Notes: a model not told the origin generated them from the sequence alone. Positions 1 to 8,415 are shown, counted from the first letter of the stretch. The stretch is 64,000 nucleotides of DNA from Thalassobacillus sp043497085 (GCA_043497085.1 JBIEKI010000004.1), one strand, 5' to 3'. Program-made: numbers and translations.

Positions 1-486
1 CAAGAAAAAACCAAGGTAGTAGATGCGAAAAAAGAGCCATTCACATTTCTAGGGTATGAATTCATTGGAGATATTCGAAGAATAGACCCAAAGAAAGAAG
101 CAAAGTTCAAGAAAAGAGTGAAAGAGATTACTCGAAGAAATCAGACAGTTGATATCCAGACGCTTATCCAAGAAAAGCTAAACCCCTATCTTCGAGGGTG
201 GGCAAACTACTTCCGATATGGGAATGTGAAAACCAAATTCGATGAGTGGGATAGTTGGATAAGAAGAAGGCTGAGAATGGTTCAATTAAGAAGCTGGCGT
301 AAAGTAAAGAACCTCCATCGCCTTTTGAGAAGAAAGGGATGGAGGGAAGAAAGTTTACGTGGTATTCGCATGTTTGCATGGCGAAGTTCCAAGAGTCCCA
401 TGGTACATGCAGCACTAGATAACAAGTTCTTTTCAGAACTTGGACTGGTGAGTCTTTTATCTGTTTACGATGAACGTTATCTCTAA
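1..486 (+). CDS. Group II intron reverse transcriptase/maturase, C-terminal part (cut by window edge)
   Basis: The frame is open from base 1, so the N-terminal reverse transcriptase domain lies outside the window. What is visible is the maturase (domain X) end: the FLGYEF motif near the start, the LNPYLRGWANYFRYGN motif typical of LtrA-like proteins, and the C-terminal SKSPMVHAAL...LGLVSLLSVYDERYL block. The protein would splice its host intron and support retrohoming. Intron domains V and VI follow directly, so the RNA and protein parts belong together. The first internal ATG is at 118 in another annotation style but is not the real start. Confidence 0.93.
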   Translation, partial: QEKTKVVDAKKEPFTFLGYEFIGDIRRIDPKKEAKFKKRVKEITRRNQTVDIQTLIQEKLNPYLRGWANYFRYGNVKTKFDEWDSWIRRRLRMVQLRSWRKVKNLHRLLRRKGWREESLRGIRMFAWRSSKSPMVHAALDNKFFSELGLVSLLSVYDERYL

Positions 487-502
487 AAGAGATATATGGG
501 AA

Positions 503-569
503 GAGCCGCATGCGAAGGTCCGCACGTGTGTGCTCTGTGAGAGGCGTGGTCAGTAATGGCGACGCCTAC
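503..569 (+). mobile_element. Group II intron 3' end: domains V and VI
   Basis: Bases 503-536 fold as the 34-nt domain V hairpin (GAGCCGCATGCG paired with CGCACGTGTGTGCTCT, AGC catalytic triad in the 5' arm). Bases 542-567 form domain VI (AGGCGT paired with ACGCCT). The intron should end at about base 569 (..CCTAC), leaving an exon that starts with TCGGTTACGC. The 3' boundary is inferred from the usual AY end and was not checked against an empty site. Confidence 0.85.
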
Positions 570-597
570 TCGGTTACGCAGAAAGGTGGCTGATGTC

Positions 598-1335
598 ATG
601 CAACCAGCATTTGTTCTGTTTGAACAGGATAGATTGTTTGAAGCGGTTTTCCTTGAACGGCCTAATCGTTTCATTTTACACTGTCGGTTAAAAGATAATG
701 ATCATACCATTCGTGTGCATCTTCCTGATCCGGGCAGGTTAACTGGCTTATTATTACAGGGAGCGGCCATTATTGTGAGATATCACGATGATCCGAACAG
801 AAAAACAGCCTGGTCGGCAGTAATGATAGAAGATAAAATAACGAATACTATGGTTTCTTTAAACACACAGCTTGCCAATCAATTAGTCGAAAAAGCGTTA
901 CAAAATTCAGTGATTCCTTCCTTGAAAAATTATAAGTTTCTAAAAAGAGAATATACAATGGGACCTTCACGGTTCGATTTCCTGCTTGAAAACAGAAACA
1001 GGAAGATGATACTGGAGGTTAAAAGTGTCACCATGAGAGAAGATAATGTAGGAAAGTTTCCTGATGCTGTCACCAAACGGGGAAAAAAACATGTGGAAGA
1101 ACTGACGCAGATACAGCAGGAGGGAGAAGTGGACACTGCCATATTATTTGTCGCTCAGCGGAATGACGTAACTGCAATTACAACAGCGGATGATATTGAC
1201 CCAGCCTTCAGTGTGGCTTTGAAACAAGCGGCGGTTCACGGAGTGACAGTCCTTGGCATTACATGCTCCGTCGACTGGACAGGAATCAAATATGAAAATG
1301 AAATTCCTTTTCAGTATGCAACGAATAATAGTTGA
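598..1335 (+). CDS. sfsA: Sugar fermentation stimulation protein A (DNA-binding/nuclease-like)
   Basis: Family features visible are the N-terminal FLERPNRFILHCRL block, VHLPDPGRLTGLL, the MGPSRFDFLLE segment, and LEVKSVT with FPDAVTKRGKKHVEEL, the PD-(D/E)XK-like core of SfsA. The start is set at ATG 598 because AAAGGTGG (about 582-588) sits 8-9 bases upstream. An ATG at 556 in the same frame lies inside intron domain VI and would add a false 14-residue extension. The intron therefore entered between the gene's promoter side and its ribosome site, so expression may depend on intron splicing or readthrough. About 245 aa, close to the normal family length. Confidence 0.93.
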   Translation: MQPAFVLFEQDRLFEAVFLERPNRFILHCRLKDNDHTIRVHLPDPGRLTGLLLQGAAIIVRYHDDPNRKTAWSAVMIEDKITNTMVSLNTQLANQLVEKALQNSVIPSLKNYKFLKREYTMGPSRFDFLLENRNRKMILEVKSVTMREDNVGKFPDAVTKRGKKHVEELTQIQQEGEVDTAILFVAQRNDVTAITTADDIDPAFSVALKQAAVHGVTVLGITCSVDWTGIKYENEIPFQYATNNS

Positions 1336-1392
1336 GCGTGACGACCTAAAACGATATCATAGACAAATAAACTGGAAAAAGGATGGGGTAAC

Positions 1393-1599
1393 ATGATCCA
1401 TAAAAACTGGGAAACAAGCAAAACGATTAAACAAATTGAATGTGTGCATAATGATGCTGAAAAATTTGTGGTAGATAAAGTACTTACACCAGGTAAAGTC
1501 TACGATGTAAAAAATGAAACGGAAGAATTTTATTTCATTCTTGATAATTCCGGAAGAATCGGTGGCTTCTACAAAGATTATTTCAAGGAAATCAACTAA
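1393..1599 (+). CDS. Small conserved Bacillaceae protein (DUF6501-like)
   Basis: A 68-residue soluble protein with no signal peptide or membrane segment. The sequence (VLTPGKVYDVKNETEEFYFI, then DNSGRIGGFYKDYF) looks like a small beta-rich SH3-type fold. I recognise the pattern as a Bacillaceae family of unknown function, probably DUF6501, from memory only. GGATGGGG precedes the ATG, and a strong terminator follows. It is transcribed away from sfsA with a 57-base gap and may be cotranscribed. Confidence 0.75.
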   Translation: MIHKNWETSKTIKQIECVHNDAEKFVVDKVLTPGKVYDVKNETEEFYFILDNSGRIGGFYKDYFKEIN

Positions 1600-1635
1600 G
1601 TAAGCACTCAACAAACAAAGCTAAATTAAATTTAT

Positions 1636-1670
1636 AAAAAAGCTAGACAGCATGTGCTGTCTAGCTTTTT
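1636..1670. terminator. Bidirectional terminator
   Basis: A perfect hairpin, AAAAAGCTAGACAGCA and its complement around a TG loop, is flanked by A and T runs. It serves the plus-strand small gene and the convergent minus-strand membrane gene, whose TAG stop is inside the stem. Confidence 0.9.
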
Positions 1671-2035
1671 GGTTTGACATTTTTCCAGACATTAATCGTG
1701 AATAATACCACACTGATCATCACCAGGCTTGCTCCTATAGCAGTACCTGTTCCTAATGCTTCATTCTGTGTGACAATCATGAGTGCGAGTGACCCCATCA
1801 TAATCGGCAAGCCGATATTATGAAGCCAGAAGTGCCATTTACCTAGCCTGGAAGACTCTGCTGAAGGAAATAAATAATATACAATTCCAGCTAATGTCAA
1901 CGCTGTCCAGCCAAGTAAATTGATGTGGACATGAACAGGCGCAAGCGCATAATCATGGGAAATCGACATACCATAACCAAGTGCTGCCCCCAGCAAAAAA
2001 TATAAAGTCGAAAGCTTAATTAATTTCACACCCAT
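1661..2035 (-). CDS. Four-helix membrane protein, heme-copper-oxidase subunit I-like
   Basis: 124 residues with about four hydrophobic helices. The second helix region carries HVHINLLGW, and WHFWLHNIG follows. Both recall the heme-binding helices of cytochrome oxidase subunit I and NnrS-type proteins, and Bacillus homologues are often labelled cytochrome-c oxidase. At this length it cannot be a complete oxidase subunit. AAAGGAGGG lies 7 bases before the ATG. It is divergent from the amidohydrolase gene. A role in heme binding or sensing is only an inference. Confidence 0.75.
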   Translation of the reverse strand: MGVKLIKLSTLYFLLGAALGYGMSISHDYALAPVHVHINLLGWTALTLAGIVYYLFPSAESSRLGKWHFWLHNIGLPIMMGSLALMIVTQNEALGTGTAIGASLVMISVVLFTINVWKNVKPKS

Positions 2036-2171
2036 TTGTATCCCTCCTTTACACCTATATGTATGAGTCTATGGTTTCATTTAGTAACATTTCTTACTTA
2101 AGTGTGTAATGTTTTATAGGCTGTGGTTATGGGTAATTTTAACGGGATAGCAAAAAGGGAAGGATGAGAAG

Positions 2172-3773
2172 ATGATCGTTGATAATATTCAAATTTATCG
2201 ACCTTATAGTAATGACGAAGAGATATACCATATGGAAATTGAGGACGGAACAATTATCTCCCTAGCACACGGTCGTTATCAGGGGGATCAGGAGGATGTT
2301 CATGATGGCAAAGGTCGTGTAGTGACAGCCGGTTTTAATGACAGCCACATGCATTTACTTCGCTATGGGCTCCTGAAAAAAGAACTGGATTTGACCGAAG
2401 TCGCCAGCTGGCAGGAAATGAAAGAGGCTGTCCAGAACCACTATAAAGAAATGGAAGAGTATGATTGGATATTTGGAAAAGGGTTTGATGATGGATCATT
2501 TGAAGATATTGAAAAGCTGCTGACAGCAGATGATCTGGAAGAGATCTTTCCTGGAAAATACATGTATTTCATGCATCAGGATGGTCATGAATGCGTCATC
2601 AGCCGAAAAGCTTTAGAACTATTAAAAGAAGAAGAAGATTTTAAGAAAGAACCTGATATTTTCAAGGAAACAGATGAACATGGGAACTGGAATGGCCGTT
2701 TCAAGGATACGGCTGTCCATTACATCAAACGCCACTTCTGGGGTCGTTCTGTCGAGGATGCCAAAAAAGCATTGAAGAAAGCCTTTCCGCACATATCAAA
2801 ATATGGCATCACCTCATTGCACACCGATGACTTGAATTTTATTGGTTCCTATGAAAAGTTGTGGCAAGCCTACACGGAACTGGAATCAGAAGGGGAATTA
2901 CCTATTGATGTCCATTTGCATCACTATATCTTCGACAAAAACGATCTTGATGAATTTATAAAAGAAAATACGATGCGTACCGGAGATGGGACAGAACAAG
3001 TGAAAGTAGGAGCGATCAAGATCTTTTTAGACGGCACGCAACGCCTGCATACCTCTGCTATGCGCAATCCTTACCCTGACAAACCCGATACAGATGGAGT
3101 ATTGATTTACAGCCAGGAACAATTGAATAGTATGATCAAGACTGCAGCCGAAAATAATATGCAGGTCGCCATGCATGCCATCGGGGACCGTGCGGTAGAA
3201 CAAGCAGTCACCGCTTTAGAAATGCCCGAAGCAAAAACGAAAGTGCTTCGCCATCGCATTATTCATGCCCAATGTAAAGCCCCTGATTTGATCGAGCGTA
3301 TGAAAAAGATTAAGCCTTATATTGAAACACAGCCTTCTTTTCTAATGGAAGAGTGGATGGATAAGGACAAATGGACGCCGGAAGATTTACTCCCTTACTG
3401 TGATGCCTTCAATAGCCTGATCAAAAGTCACATCCCAATTACATTAAGCTCCGATTTACCGATTGGGACCATAAATCCTTTAGAAAGTGTATATGCTGCT
3501 GTGACACGGACTGATTTAGATGGCAATCCTGAGGGAGGCTGGATGCCTCAGGAAAAGTTAAGCCTATCCGACAGCTTTCATAGTTTTTCCGTTACTCCGG
3601 CAGAGCTTGAATACCAGGAACACGCCAAGGGAAAAATAAAAGAAGGATTCCAGGCGGATTTTGTCCTGCTAAATAAGAATCCGTTAACAGTGGGAGATAG
3701 CGAAGTGAAAGATATAGAGGTCGAGGAAACGTGGCATCGTGGAAGGTGTGTCTTTCAAAAACAAGAAGGATAG
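2172..3773 (+). CDS. Amidohydrolase, YtcJ/amidohydrolase-3 family
   Basis: A 533-residue metal-dependent hydrolase of the YtcJ type, probably a deacylase or deformylase on amides of unknown nature. Metal-binding elements visible are NDSHMHL (residues near 56-62), a lysine region VGAIKIFLDG, HAIGDRAVEQA, HRIIHAQ, and the late aspartate region LSSDLPIG. The N-terminal and C-terminal parts form the usual composite beta-sandwich (KGRVVTAGF; GKIKEGFQADFVLL). GGGAAGGATGAG precedes the ATG. It is cytoplasmic, with no signal peptide. The substrate cannot be told from the sequence. Confidence 0.9.
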   Translation: MIVDNIQIYRPYSNDEEIYHMEIEDGTIISLAHGRYQGDQEDVHDGKGRVVTAGFNDSHMHLLRYGLLKKELDLTEVASWQEMKEAVQNHYKEMEEYDWIFGKGFDDGSFEDIEKLLTADDLEEIFPGKYMYFMHQDGHECVISRKALELLKEEEDFKKEPDIFKETDEHGNWNGRFKDTAVHYIKRHFWGRSVEDAKKALKKAFPHISKYGITSLHTDDLNFIGSYEKLWQAYTELESEGELPIDVHLHHYIFDKNDLDEFIKENTMRTGDGTEQVKVGAIKIFLDGTQRLHTSAMRNPYPDKPDTDGVLIYSQEQLNSMIKTAAENNMQVAMHAIGDRAVEQAVTALEMPEAKTKVLRHRIIHAQCKAPDLIERMKKIKPYIETQPSFLMEEWMDKDKWTPEDLLPYCDAFNSLIKSHIPITLSSDLPIGTINPLESVYAAVTRTDLDGNPEGGWMPQEKLSLSDSFHSFSVTPAELEYQEHAKGKIKEGFQADFVLLNKNPLTVGDSEVKDIEVEETWHRGRCVFQKQEG

Positions 3774-3845
3774 CAAGCCGCCTTGTCAATATAGTCTCTA
3801 TCCTCCATAATAAAGATAACCTGTAAAATGAGGAGATGGTCAGAG

Positions 3846-4418
3846 GTGAAAAAGTTATTTCTTATCCGGCATAGTGCCACGGAAGGACAACATCATGATT
3901 CTCCCTTAACGAAGTCAGGAATCAGGCAGTCACAAATGCTTGCTAATTTCCTAGAGAAAGCCGAGATCCAGCGAGTGATCTCCAGTCCATACTTTCGAGC
4001 GGTAGAAACCATCAGGCCCTATGCTGCCAATAAAGGACTGACCATTGAAATTGATGACCGTCTCCAGGAACGAATTTTAAGTAAAGAACCGTTAGATGAT
4101 TTCATGGATTATTTAGAAAAGACTTTTAAAGATCTTGATTTTAAAATGCCCGGCGGTGAGTCTTCGAATGAAGCAAAAACAAGGGTCCAGCAGTTGCTTC
4201 AGGAAATTGAGCAAGATGAAGAACATGATGCCGTAGCTTTAGTCACACATGGAAATCTGTTGGCGCTCCTGTTACAGACATTCGATGTGGAAATCGGGTT
4301 CGAACATTGGAAAGCCATCAGTAACCCCGATGTTTTCCTTGTACAAAAGCAAGGTGGGGACTATACAATAGAACGGATATGGGAAGACTACCTCCCTCAT
4401 CCTCAAAGTACAGAATAG
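3846..4418 (+). CDS. Histidine phosphatase (phosphoglycerate mutase-like) family protein
   Basis: The protein opens MKKLFLIRHSATEGQ, containing the RHG-type catalytic signature (here RHS) with the phosphorylated histidine. ISSPYFRAVETI supplies the second arginine, and VTHGNLLALLL carries the second catalytic histidine. GTG 3846 is preferred because GAGGAG lies 10 bases upstream and the family normally starts right before the first beta strand. An upstream in-frame ATG at 3828 overlaps that ribosome site. The product is about 190 aa, cytoplasmic, of unknown substrate. Confidence 0.85.
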   Translation: MKKLFLIRHSATEGQHHDSPLTKSGIRQSQMLANFLEKAEIQRVISSPYFRAVETIRPYAANKGLTIEIDDRLQERILSKEPLDDFMDYLEKTFKDLDFKMPGGESSNEAKTRVQQLLQEIEQDEEHDAVALVTHGNLLALLLQTFDVEIGFEHWKAISNPDVFLVQKQGGDYTIERIWEDYLPHPQSTE

Positions 4419-4479
4419 CGATTTTTTCTCATAAATAAGCAGGAATTAAATATGATGGTATCAAATAGATATTATATGG

Positions 4480-4495
4480 AGTGATGTACATCACA
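4480..4495. promoter_or_regulatory. Possible Fnr/Crp-family operator
   Basis: AGTGATGTACATCACA contains a perfect 14-bp palindrome (4481-4494) and differs at one base from the Crp/Fnr consensus TGTGA-N6-TCACA. It lies 46 bases before the ferredoxin start. A possible -10 (TAAAAT, 4504-4509) just downstream would put the site over the -35, which suits repression better than activation. Confidence 0.45.
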
Positions 4496-4541
4496 CATGT
4501 AATTAAAATAGAACTTACCAACATAAAAGGAGGAGATTCAC

Positions 4542-4778
4542 TTGGCATTTGTCATTACATCACCATGTAAGGATGAAAAAGCGGCTGAATGCGTAGATGT
4601 ATGTCCAGTCGATTGTATAGACGAAGGAGAAGATATGTTTTATATCGATCCAGGTATCTGTATCGATTGTGGAGCTTGCGAGGCGGTCTGCCCGGTTGAA
4701 GCAATCTACATGGAAGATGAAGTACCAGAAGAAGAAAAAGAATACATCGAAATCAATCGTAAATTCTTCGATAAGTAA
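4542..4778 (+). CDS. 7Fe ferredoxin ([3Fe-4S][4Fe-4S])
   Basis: 78 residues with Cys at 9, 17, 21, 25, 40, 43, 46 and 50. The spacing fits a seven-iron ferredoxin: C9, C17 and C50 for the 3Fe cluster, and C21, C40, C43 and C46 for the 4Fe cluster. The residue that would complete a second 4Fe site is acidic (KDE after C9). It is a cytosolic low-potential electron carrier. The start is TTG 4542, with AAAGGAGG 8-10 bases upstream. It stands alone between its own promoter and terminator. Confidence 0.93.
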   Translation: MAFVITSPCKDEKAAECVDVCPVDCIDEGEDMFYIDPGICIDCGACEAVCPVEAIYMEDEVPEEEKEYIEINRKFFDK

Positions 4779-4795
4779 TTGATTCATAACATTAT

Positions 4796-4828
4796 AAAAA
4801 AGCTGCGTTGTCCTAACGCAGCTTTTTT
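4796..4828 (+). terminator. Rho-independent terminator after ferredoxin
   Basis: AAGCTGCGTT-GTCCT-AACGCAGCTT followed by a T run. Confidence 0.9.
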
Positions 4829-5005
4829 ATATTTGTTCTGTTTTAAGTTTTTAAAAAGCTCTTTTGTCGAATGGATCAACTTGTATCTTTTTCGCTAAAG
4901 TTTATGAAGGTTTCTGGAGCAGTAATCCTGAAGTTATTCTATATAAGGGCAAGTTTGTGGAGTAACTTGAAAACTAAAACTTCAAAATACCATGGAGGTG
5001 TAGAA

Positions 5006-5356
5006 ATGAAAGTCAAGCGAATTGTTGCAAATATTGAAACGCAGGACACTTCCAAAGCAAAACACTTTTACGAGAAAATACTAGGACTTGATCAATTAAT
5101 GGACCTTGGATTTATTGCAACCTATGGATCTAATGAGAAAATGGCCACGCAAATCAGTTTTTTATCTGAGGGAGGATCTGGCACACCAGTACCTGATTTG
5201 TCAATTGAAGTTGATAACCTGGACGAAGTTCTTACTCGTATAAAAGATAGTGGAGTTCCAATTGTATATGGACCAACTACAGAACGGTGGGGGGTTCGGC
5301 GTTTTTATGTTAGAGATCCGTTCGGGAAACTAGTCAATATTTTAACTCATCTATAA
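5006..5356 (+). CDS. VOC (glyoxalase/bleomycin resistance) family protein
   Basis: 116 residues with one vicinal-oxygen-chelate module pattern: AKHFYEKILGL near the start, PDLSIEVDNLDEVLTRI in the middle, and RRFYVRDPFGKLVNIL at the end. ATG 5006 has GGAGGTG 7 bases upstream. An open frame extends upstream to 4871 but has no ribosome site and no family similarity, so it is left out. The substrate is unknown. Antibiotic binding or small-molecule metabolism are both possible in this family. Confidence 0.85.
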   Translation: MKVKRIVANIETQDTSKAKHFYEKILGLDQLMDLGFIATYGSNEKMATQISFLSEGGSGTPVPDLSIEVDNLDEVLTRIKDSGVPIVYGPTTERWGVRRFYVRDPFGKLVNILTHL

Positions 5357-5481
5357 ATTAATCAGGCACATTTAACATTTTACACAATCAGGTGGAACTG
5401 TAAGTAAACAAACGGGGGCTTTTATTCTATAAGTATACGTATATATAAATTATTGAAATAAAGCCATTAGAGGGAGTTAAT

Positions 5482-6156
5482 ATTATTAAAGCAATTATTT
5501 TTGATTTCGATGGAACTTTATTGAACCGGGATGAATCAGTAAAGGTTTTTATAGCCGAACAATATGAGCGATTGAAGGAGTCTCTATATCATATCGCGAA
5601 AGAGGAGTACATGCGAAGGTTCATTGAACTAGATAGTCGTGGATATGTGTGGAAAGATAAGGTGTACAAACAATTAATAAATGAATTTTCTATTCAGGGA
5701 ATCACGTGGGAGGAACTACTGGAGGACTATTTAACTTACTTTAAAGAAACTTGCGTACCGTTCCCTAAACTCTTGAAAACGCTGGAGAAATTGAAACAAG
5801 ATAACTTTCTTATTGGTATCATAACCAATGGAAAAGGTCAGTTTCAAATGGATAACGTAAAGGCTTTGGAAATTGAAGGTTACATAAATACCATTCTTAT
5901 ATCGGATTGGGAAGGAGTTAAAAAGCCCAATCCAATCATTTTTAAAAGAGCATCGGAAAGGCTTAAGGTTTATCCGGAGGAATGTGTGTTTATCGGGGAT
6001 CATCCTGAGAAAGATGTGAAGGCAGCGCAAGATGTTGGAATGATAGGTATTTGGAAAAGAGATCGTCAATGGAATGCAGTAGAAGCAGACTATGTTATTG
6101 ATGAATTAAATGAAATACCAAAAATAATTCAACAGGTAAATTCTGATTCTTGTTAA
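5482..6156 (+). CDS. HAD-superfamily phosphatase with probable ATT start codon
   Basis: The catalytic motif I IIFDFDGTLLNRD (DxDGT) is encoded from 5494 on. Motif II IITNGK and motif III/IV KKPNP..IFIGDHPEKDVKAA follow, so this is a YjjG/phosphoglycolate-phosphatase-type enzyme. No ATG, GTG or TTG exists in frame between the upstream stop (5446) and TTG 5521, and TTG 5521 would remove motif I. AGAGGGAG (5469-5476) sits 5 bases before ATT 5482, so AUU initiation is the best reading. About 224 aa. The alternative is a gene whose start was mutated. Confidence 0.75.
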   Translation: MIKAIIFDFDGTLLNRDESVKVFIAEQYERLKESLYHIAKEEYMRRFIELDSRGYVWKDKVYKQLINEFSIQGITWEELLEDYLTYFKETCVPFPKLLKTLEKLKQDNFLIGIITNGKGQFQMDNVKALEIEGYINTILISDWEGVKKPNPIIFKRASERLKVYPEECVFIGDHPEKDVKAAQDVGMIGIWKRDRQWNAVEADYVIDELNEIPKIIQQVNSDSC

Positions 6157-6511
6157 ATTATATTGAAATTAAGTCTTCATTTATACTGCCAGGTTGTGAA
6201 ATAAAAAAGAAAAGGTTTTAAGCAATCCAGAAGAAATTTTTAGGAGACATATATGTAACACTTAGTTATATAGGAGGTATGAGGTAGGTAGATTCATAGA
6301 ATAGATTATGTAGGTGTAATTGTAAATGTTCTACCTCCTGCTTCATACCCTAGACTTGAAGTGCTAGGGGAAACGTGTCCATAAGAGATTATTTTAGAGC
6401 TTGCGAGCAAATAAATGTTGAGGGGAAATCGTTAATCAAACAAGAACAAAAGTTAAATATTGCATAATCACTTTCATCTTCCTATTTCTCCCTCAGTAAG
6501 GAGGTTAATAT
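6157..6511. other. Intergenic stretch with imperfect inverted repeat
   Basis: No supported gene. Bases 6270-6357 hold an imperfect inverted repeat (TAGGAGGTATGAGGTAGG against CTACCTCCTGCTTCATACC) around a loop of about 45 bases. A 30-codon frame from GTG 6375 to 6467 has AGGGG upstream but no family similarity that I recognise. Confidence 0.4.
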
Positions 6512-7066
6512 TTGAAAAAGCAAGTGTTGTTTATTCACAGTGCAGGTCCTCAGGAAGGGAAGCAAGGAAGTAGTCACATAATCGCCTACTTACAAAAATC
6601 TATTAGTGCGGATTACCACTTTTTCTCTCCTGCCATGCCAGATCCTGAAAACCCGAGTTATGCTCTGTGGAAGGACGTACTGAAAGAGAAACTTTCTGAA
6701 TTGAAGGGTAATGTAATTCTGATCGGCCATTCACTTGGTGGCTCTGTCCTATTAAAATATCTCTCAGAAGAATATTGTGACTTATCCATCTCTGGCTTAA
6801 TTGTGATGGGAACGCCCTACTGGGGCTTGGATAAAGAGTGGCCATCTAAAGAATTTGAACTCTCTGATGATTTTGCTTCAACACTTCCTCAAATCTCACA
6901 AATCTATCTTTATCATAGCCGTAATGATAAAGTGGTCCCTTTTAGTCATTTTGAACACTATGCCTATAAGCTTCCACACGCGAAGACTAGGACCTTCAAG
7001 TACTACGGGCATTTATTTCATGGTGACCTGCCTGAACTTGTACATGATATCGAGTCTTCCTGGTAA
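6512..7066 (+). CDS. RBBP9/YdeN-family alpha/beta hydrolase
   Basis: 184 residues. The serine nucleophile elbow GHSLGG (IGHSLGGSVLL) lies near residue 73, the acid in SRNDKVVP, and the histidine in YYGHLFHGDLPE, a complete catalytic triad. The N-terminal strand LFIHSAGPQ supplies the oxyanion hole. TTG 6512 is the start, with AAGGAGGT 8 bases upstream. It is cytosolic, with no signal peptide. The natural ester or amide substrate is unknown. Confidence 0.88.
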   Translation: MKKQVLFIHSAGPQEGKQGSSHIIAYLQKSISADYHFFSPAMPDPENPSYALWKDVLKEKLSELKGNVILIGHSLGGSVLLKYLSEEYCDLSISGLIVMGTPYWGLDKEWPSKEFELSDDFASTLPQISQIYLYHSRNDKVVPFSHFEHYAYKLPHAKTRTFKYYGHLFHGDLPELVHDIESSW

Positions 7067-7196
7067 GGTGGGTGATTGTTACATTTTAGGGGGAAAGCTG
7101 GAACCATGTTTATTTGATGTATTATCTTTTGTTCCAGTCTTCTCTTAACGTGAAATATGTTTATTAAAACTAGTAAAATACAAAGGGGAAATTTTG

Positions 7197-7670
7197 GTGA
7201 GCAATATCATGCTTCGAAACGTAATTGAAGACGATCTTCCGGTTTTCTTCAAACACCAGCAGGATCAGGATGCAAATCATATGGCGGCATTTACGAGTAA
7301 GGACCCGGGGGATTGGAACAGCTTCTTAACTCACTGGAATAAAATTCTGGCAGATAAAGACATCATCAAGAGAACGATCACTGTTCAAAATAATGTTGCT
7401 GGAAACATTCTGTGTTTCGAGCAGTTCGGCGTACCAGGGGTCAGCTACTGGATAGGAAAAGAATATTGGGGAAGAGGAATAGCTACCATTGCTTTAAGGG
7501 AATTTTTAAAACACGTTACCATTCGTCCGCTTTATGCTCGTGTTGCCAAGGACAACATTAGGTCACTCAAGGTATTGGAGAAATGTAGTTTTACTATCTC
7601 TGGTGAAGACAGTGGGTTTTCCAATGCGCGTGGCGAAGAAGTAGAAGAATTTGTTCTTATACTTGAGTAA
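7197..7670 (+). CDS. GNAT-family N-acetyltransferase
   Basis: About 157 residues with the RimJ/RimL-type layout: MLRNVIEDDLPVFFKHQQD at the start, and the acetyl-CoA loop YWIGKEYWGRGIATIALREFL (Q/RxxGxG/A replaced by WGRGIA). NIRSLKVLEKCSF then carries the Asn-Ser-Lys segment typical of the C-terminal helix. GTG 7197 is chosen because AAAGGGG ends 8 bases upstream; ATG 7209 is possible. The acceptor is unknown. Confidence 0.85.
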   Translation: MSNIMLRNVIEDDLPVFFKHQQDQDANHMAAFTSKDPGDWNSFLTHWNKILADKDIIKRTITVQNNVAGNILCFEQFGVPGVSYWIGKEYWGRGIATIALREFLKHVTIRPLYARVAKDNIRSLKVLEKCSFTISGEDSGFSNARGEEVEEFVLILE

Positions 7671-7814
7671 ACGTTATTGTATTACATAATGTAGGTTAAT
7701 GCGTAAGTTTAGGTTACAAAAAATACTCGTTAAAAATTAAATTGCTATTAAGCTATATATTACTAATGAATATGAATGAACCGGAACATAAGTTACACAG
7801 AGAGGAGAGTCAAT

Positions 7815-8285
7815 ATGGAAGTAGTATACTTTGCAGGTGGATGTTTATGGGGAGTACAAGCTTTTATAAAAACTTTACCTGGAGTTAAGTTTACAGAAGC
7901 GGGAAGGGCTAATGGAACCAGTCATACACTTGAGGGTGATTATGATGGCTATGCGGAATGTGTAAAAACAGAATTTGATCCGGCGGTTGTAACAATCAGA
8001 GAATTAATGGGGTATTTCTTTGAAATCATTGATCCATACAGTTTGAATAAACAGGGACAGGATGTTGGCGAGAAATACAGAACAGGAGTATATAGTGAAA
8101 ATCCTGATCACTTGAAAGAGGCGAAGGTGTTTCTTAGTGAGAGAGATGATTATGACCGTATAGTTGTTGAAGTATTACCTCTTGCCAACTATGTTAAAAG
8201 TGCAGAAGAGCATCAAGATAGGTTAGCCAGGTGTCCAGATGATTATTGTCATATTCCAGAAGAAATATTAAACAGATATAAGTAA
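7815..8285 (+). CDS. msrA: Peptide methionine sulfoxide reductase MsrA
   Basis: 156 residues. The catalytic cysteine is Cys10 in FAGGCLWG (usual form GCFWG). GDYDGYAECVKTEFDP and EIIDPYSLNKQGQDVGEKYRTG fit the MsrA core, and EEHQD supplies the late conserved segment. A C-terminal Cys (residue near 139, RCPDDYC) may act in recycling. ATG 7815 has AGAGGAGAG upstream; an earlier in-frame ATG at 7776 has none. It repairs methionine-S-sulfoxide in the cytosol. The motif departs slightly from the best-known MsrA, suggesting the shorter subfamily. Confidence 0.88.
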   Translation: MEVVYFAGGCLWGVQAFIKTLPGVKFTEAGRANGTSHTLEGDYDGYAECVKTEFDPAVVTIRELMGYFFEIIDPYSLNKQGQDVGEKYRTGVYSENPDHLKEAKVFLSERDDYDRIVVEVLPLANYVKSAEEHQDRLARCPDDYCHIPEEILNRYK

Positions 8286-8386
8286 GAGAGAATATTAAAA
8301 GATGGCTTATAAGCTTTATAGTCTTCAGGAATGCTTTACTATCTATTAACGGAAAAACAACAGTTTAATCATTTTCAACAATCAGG

Positions 8387-8415
8387 CGCGTTTATCACCA
8401 AACGCGTCTTTATTA
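8387..8415 (+). terminator. Terminator after msrA
   Basis: CGCGTTT-ATCACC-AAACGCG followed by TCTTTATTATT. Confidence 0.7.

Noticed and set aside
556..597. Upstream ATG 556 as sfsA start
   Set aside because: It lies inside intron domain VI, has no ribosome site, and adds residues foreign to SfsA; ATG 598 has AAAGGTGG upstream.
6375..6467. 30-codon ORF from GTG 6375
   Set aside because: Weak ribosome site and no similarity; mentioned only as part of the intergenic stretch.
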